Of a DNA stretch of 64,000 nt, positions 61,019 through 64,000 are shown in pieces (within the stretch, counting starts at the first letter, position 1; each line of letters opens with the position of its first letter). Position numbers and translations under genes: made by a program. The stretch lies in the NCBI RefSeq assembly GCF_012849095.1, contig NZ_CP051680.1:3622501-3686500 (forward strand). Reading direction: 5' to 3'. Source of the DNA: Cohnella herbarum. GTDB taxonomy: Bacteria > Bacillota > Bacilli > Paenibacillales > Paenibacillaceae. The notes beneath the pieces were generated by a model, which was given only the letters and a program-made list of their open reading frames with translations, did not search any database and was not told the DNA's origin.

Positions 61019-62368
61019 TTACTTTTTCTGCTGAGCTGGTAATTTCAATAGTACGGTTACGGCTTCAGCCCTCGTTGCTTGATCTTGAGGAGCGAATTGG
61101 TTATCGCCTTTTCCTTGCACAATGCCAGCTTGCTTCACATAAGCAACGCTTGCCTTCGCCCATGCAGGAATATCTTTGTCATCCGCGAAGCCGGTTGCGG
61201 CATTCGATTGGCTAGACTGACCCGCAGCATTGGCGAGCATAGCAGCCATCTCCGCGCGCGTAATTTCCGCATCCGGACGGAACGTACCATCCTTATAGCC
61301 TTTAATAATGCCTGCTTGTACCGCTTGCGCGACCGCTTTCCGTGCCCAAGCACCAATCTTCGCCGAGTCGGAGAATATCAACGCCGATCCTTCCTCTTGC
61401 GGTTTCAACGCATTCATCAACATGACCGCGAATTCCGCACGAGTTACGGTTTTACCCGGTTTAAATGTTCCGTCGGCGTAACCCTTAACGATGCCCATAC
61501 TTACTGCTTGCTTGATATTGGCCTCAGCCCAGTGACCGGAGATGTCGCTAAATTTAGTATCCGTATCCGTTTGGCCTACGGCGAGTACCGCAAATTTAGT
61601 AAAGTGATCGACTTCGACGGTAATATGATTGCCGTCTACTTTGCCGCCGATGTCTACCCATACCTTCTTCACTTCGTCGTAATAGAATACGGACGGCTTT
61701 TGATTACCCTTCAGACTTGCCGAGTCGAATACAAAGGTCAACGTCACTGGCTTGCTGAAGTTTTCCGGGAAGTTTTTCAGAATCTCAAAGATCGAGCTGA
61801 GTAGAACCTCTTTATTCGTTAAAAGATTCTGAGTTGTTAACAGTTTTTCTATCGTTAATTTCAATTCTTTGCTAGTAGCATTCGCAGGAATAGAGACCGT
61901 AACTTTATCTTCCAAGCTAACTACGCCTGTTCCACCTGCCGGAAGCGTCAATTTACCATTCGTGGAAGTTACGATGGATGGTCCACCGCCTCCACCGCCT
62001 CCGCCGCCTCCGACGACTGGTTTCGCTACAACAACAAGGTCTTGAGTGCCTACATCATTCCCTTGTCCGGCAACAATCTTGTATGTTCCCGCCGCTTCAC
62101 CGCTGCCTAAAGTAAACGAAGTTGAAAACTTACCGTCCGCCGCGTTCACTTTCACGATATCGAAGAAAACGACGCTATTACTTGGACGAACGACTTTTAT
62201 ATTGACTTCCGACAATGAGAATGTCCCCGAGATGGTAACGGATTCCCCTGGATGAATCGATGGTACGGCATTCAAGGAAACGGAAGCACTCGCAGCGGAT
62301 GCCGTGAATGGTATTAGCCCTATAATAAGCATCAGGGTTAATACGAAACTAAATTTTTGAAATTTCAT
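61019..62368 (-). CDS. Cell-surface protein with three C-terminal SLH domains
   Basis: 449 residues: signal peptide (FSFVLTLMLIIGLIPFTASAASA), a beta-rich domain (PSIHPGESVTISGTFSLSEVNIKVV), a ten-glycine linker near 121-132, a ZU5-like region (KLTLPAGGTGVVSLEDKVTVSIPANA) and three SLH repeats (FSDISGHWAEANIKQAVSMGIVKGYADGTFKPGKTVTRAEF; FSDSAKIGAWARKAVAQAVQAGIIKGY; FADDKDIPAWAKASVAYVKQAGIVQGKG). SLH domains attach proteins to pyruvylated wall polysaccharide. It follows the partial surface-protein gene by 26 bases. Confidence 0.93.
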   Translation of the reverse strand: MKFQKFSFVLTLMLIIGLIPFTASAASASVSLNAVPSIHPGESVTISGTFSLSEVNIKVVRPSNSVVFFDIVKVNAADGKFSTSFTLGSGEAAGTYKIVAGQGNDVGTQDLVVVAKPVVGGGGGGGGGGPSIVTSTNGKLTLPAGGTGVVSLEDKVTVSIPANATSKELKLTIEKLLTTQNLLTNKEVLLSSIFEILKNFPENFSKPVTLTFVFDSASLKGNQKPSVFYYDEVKKVWVDIGGKVDGNHITVEVDHFTKFAVLAVGQTDTDTKFSDISGHWAEANIKQAVSMGIVKGYADGTFKPGKTVTRAEFAVMLMNALKPQEEGSALIFSDSAKIGAWARKAVAQAVQAGIIKGYKDGTFRPDAEITRAEMAAMLANAAGQSSQSNAATGFADDKDIPAWAKASVAYVKQAGIVQGKGDNQFAPQDQATRAEAVTVLLKLPAQQKK

Positions 62369-62394
62369 TTTAACTTTCGTCCCCTCACCCGTTG

Positions 62395-64000
62395 TTATTG
62401 GTTATTATGTATCTGTTCGTTCAACATCAAATCGTATTCCGTTTGCGTCACTTCCGTTGTCATTTTCAAACCAACATTAGTGTAATCGTTGCTGAATTTA
62501 TTTAATACAAACGCTTTAACCGAATATTTATCATTCGTAGCAGCGTCTATAACGTTAAATTGCGCGGTATAAGTACCTGTATACACGTCTAACTCGGAAG
62601 CTACAATGCTTACAGGTGTCGTTCCATTAAATAACTCGAAAACGACCGTTTGTGTCGAGCCATTGTCAACATCAATATCATTATCTCGAAGGAGATTGAC
62701 TTTAGCCACAATTCCGCTTTGCTTGCTGATTACCGGTGCAGTCATGTAAAAGAGTTCAGAAGAATTAAATGCTTCGCCTCTAATCTCATTCCTGCTATAA
62801 CCGTCAGCATCGATATAAACTCTATAATCGAAGCCTTTTTGAAATACACCCTTGTTAATCGTAAGCTTACCTGCGGTCAGAGTGTATTCCGAACTGGTCA
62901 ATTTCCTTTCAACTTCGTCATCACCTTCATATACATATACAATCACATCTCTTACTTTACTTCTCCAAGACGCATCGTCCTCGAATTCAAATTCACTTGC
63001 AGAATTACTGAAGAAATAACCTTTAAGGAGCGGAGTGTTGTCAACAATCACTGTTTTAATTTCTGAATTCCGTAAACCATTAATGAGATGTGAATATCTT
63101 ACTGCATCTGCTTCAACTATAACTTGAAGGGTTCCGCTCTTCTTTGCATTGTGGAATAAAACGAGTAGCCGGTTACCTCTGATGGTCACAACATCTTCTA
63201 CGGCTAATGGCTCAAAGTTTACACCTTGATCCGTTGAAACTTTAATCATTTCTTTTAAATGCGATATCCCGTCAACTATCGTATTGTCAGCTAGATCAAG
63301 GTTAAAGTCTAAGTTCAACAACCGACCATTTTGAGAAATTCTTCCATAATTAAGGACTAATGGCGTATTCGGATACATCCAGTTTGTGTAAATGCCGTCA
63401 TTCAAGACGTTTCCAGCCTTATCTTTTATTGAATTGGAATAAATTGAGATATAATACTGATATCCGGTCGCTGGTTCATTAAAGTGTAAAATTATCGTAT
63501 TTGCCAAGAATTCCACTGCGATGCCGTTTCCCCAACTCCATGTAGAACCACCTTTATCTATTCTCGAATTAAAGTCCGCTGTATTACTCAACACATCCTC
63601 ATCGAACACAAACGTTAAATTCGTTTTGTCACTCGAAAAATAGTAATTTAACAATTTAGGTGGTGTAATGTCTGTTACTGCTCCTACTTCAATCGTAGGA
63701 GATATCGTTTCATTTGTAGCAATGTTACCGTCAAAGTCCTTCAGCACATAGCCATCAATAACAATTTGATTGTTCCTACCAACGAGGGCTTGCGCGAATG
63801 TTACGACAAGCTTCCCGTCAACAATGGAGACAGTATCGCTATCATCATTGATGCCATCGCCATTGCCATCGCCTACGACCCAGTCTGTCCGCGTCCCATT
63901 TTTCTTTAAATAAATGTAGTCTTGTAAGTCGCCATCAATCCAATCCGTATTCTCGAATATACTCTCGTTAAACGTAATCGTCACCTTTTTGTCCGCATCG
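62395..64000 (-). CDS. Large surface protein with Ig-like (SbsA/Big_5-type) domains, N-terminus beyond window
   Basis: The frame is open to the end of the window: the bases before the first possible start still read DADKK-VTITFNESIF, so the start lies outside. About 535 residues visible. Repeated beta-sandwich units of the type found in S-layer and adhesion proteins: LVVTFAQALVGRNNQIVIDGYVLKD, LTFVFDEDVLSNTADF, IILHFNEPATGYQYYISIYSNSIKDKAGN. An acidic DGNGDGINDDSD stretch looks calcium-binding. No SLH domain in this part; anchoring may depend on the SLH protein encoded 26 bases downstream or on the missing N-terminus. Confidence 0.85.
   Translation of the reverse strand, partial: DADKKVTITFNESIFENTDWIDGDLQDYIYLKKNGTRTDWVVGDGNGDGINDDSDTVSIVDGKLVVTFAQALVGRNNQIVIDGYVLKDFDGNIATNETISPTIEVGAVTDITPPKLLNYYFSSDKTNLTFVFDEDVLSNTADFNSRIDKGGSTWSWGNGIAVEFLANTIILHFNEPATGYQYYISIYSNSIKDKAGNVLNDGIYTNWMYPNTPLVLNYGRISQNGRLLNLDFNLDLADNTIVDGISHLKEMIKVSTDQGVNFEPLAVEDVVTIRGNRLLVLFHNAKKSGTLQVIVEADAVRYSHLINGLRNSEIKTVIVDNTPLLKGYFFSNSASEFEFEDDASWRSKVRDVIVYVYEGDDEVERKLTSSEYTLTAGKLTINKGVFQKGFDYRVYIDADGYSRNEIRGEAFNSSELFYMTAPVISKQSGIVAKVNLLRDNDIDVDNGSTQTVVFELFNGTTPVSIVASELDVYTGTYTAQFNVIDAATNDKYSVKAFVLNKFSNDYTNVGLKMTTEVTQTEYDLMLNEQIHNNQ

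Noticed and set aside
1..64000. tRNA, rRNA, riboswitch or phage/integrase genes
   Set aside because: I looked for conserved tRNA/rRNA stretches, long conserved leader folds and integrase or transposase motifs and saw none that I could support by eye; a covariance-model scan would be decisive.

Overview
The window looks like a chromosomal piece of a Gram-positive, Paenibacillaceae-type bacterium (Paenibacillus or Cohnella-like). The grounds are strong GGAGG ribosome sites, lipobox sugar-binding proteins, many YesM/YesN-type two-component systems, AraC regulators with extracellular sensor domains, an SLH-domain surface protein, and ABC importers that lack their own ATPase gene. No tRNA, rRNA, CRISPR array or transposase gene was seen. 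Most genes lie on the minus strand.

Layout. (1) 1-3856: a response regulator cut by the window edge and a very large hybrid 7TM-DISM histidine kinase. (2) 4166-12028 (minus): a carbohydrate importer (two permeases, a lipoprotein), an unexpected PP2C phosphatase, an AraC-type membrane regulator and a DapA-family aldolase. The first permease appears to start at ATT. (3) 12307-20326 (minus): a second importer (lipoprotein, two permeases) with its YesM-type kinase, YesN-type regulator and a second paralogous lipoprotein. (4) 20526-25782: an oxidoreductase, an HtrA-type protease without PDZ, a repeat-rich gap, an XRE/DnaA-N fusion gene with a displaced start codon, a small protein and a DEAD-box helicase. 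(5) 26119-30889 (plus): a four-gene catabolic-looking operon (unrecognised 624-residue protein, aldo/keto reductase, chimeric Gfo/Idh/MocA protein, creatininase-family protein). (6) 30947-44306 (minus): a polysaccharide locus with a third importer, a three-copy structured repeat array, two secreted beta-helix proteins and an AraC regulator between them. (7) 44561-46845: a VOC protein behind a perfect operator palindrome, and a diguanylate cyclase. (8) 47001-56947 (minus): a monosaccharide importer of the XylFGH/ChvE-MmsAB type and an upstream anchored binding protein, LytS-like kinase, YesN-like regulator and second ChvE-like protein, matching the XylFII-LytS-YesN sensing arrangement. (9) 56997-60155: a phosphotransferase, a DUF1801 protein, a response-regulator remnant, and a PlsY-like acyltransferase coupled to a glycosyltransferase. 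(10) 60156-64000: a 51-bp repeat array and a surface-protein operon that runs off the window.

Together the genes describe a plant- or soil-polysaccharide forager: secreted beta-helix proteins, four importers each with its own sensor/regulator, and sugar oxidoreductases. The three oligosaccharide importers have no ATPase here and probably borrow a shared MsmX/UgpC-type ATPase encoded elsewhere. The most unusual material is non-coding: a three-copy 185-bp structured element (34582-35135), two 51-bp tandem arrays, one interrupted by a 218-bp MITE-like element, and dispersed palindromes shared between distant gaps.
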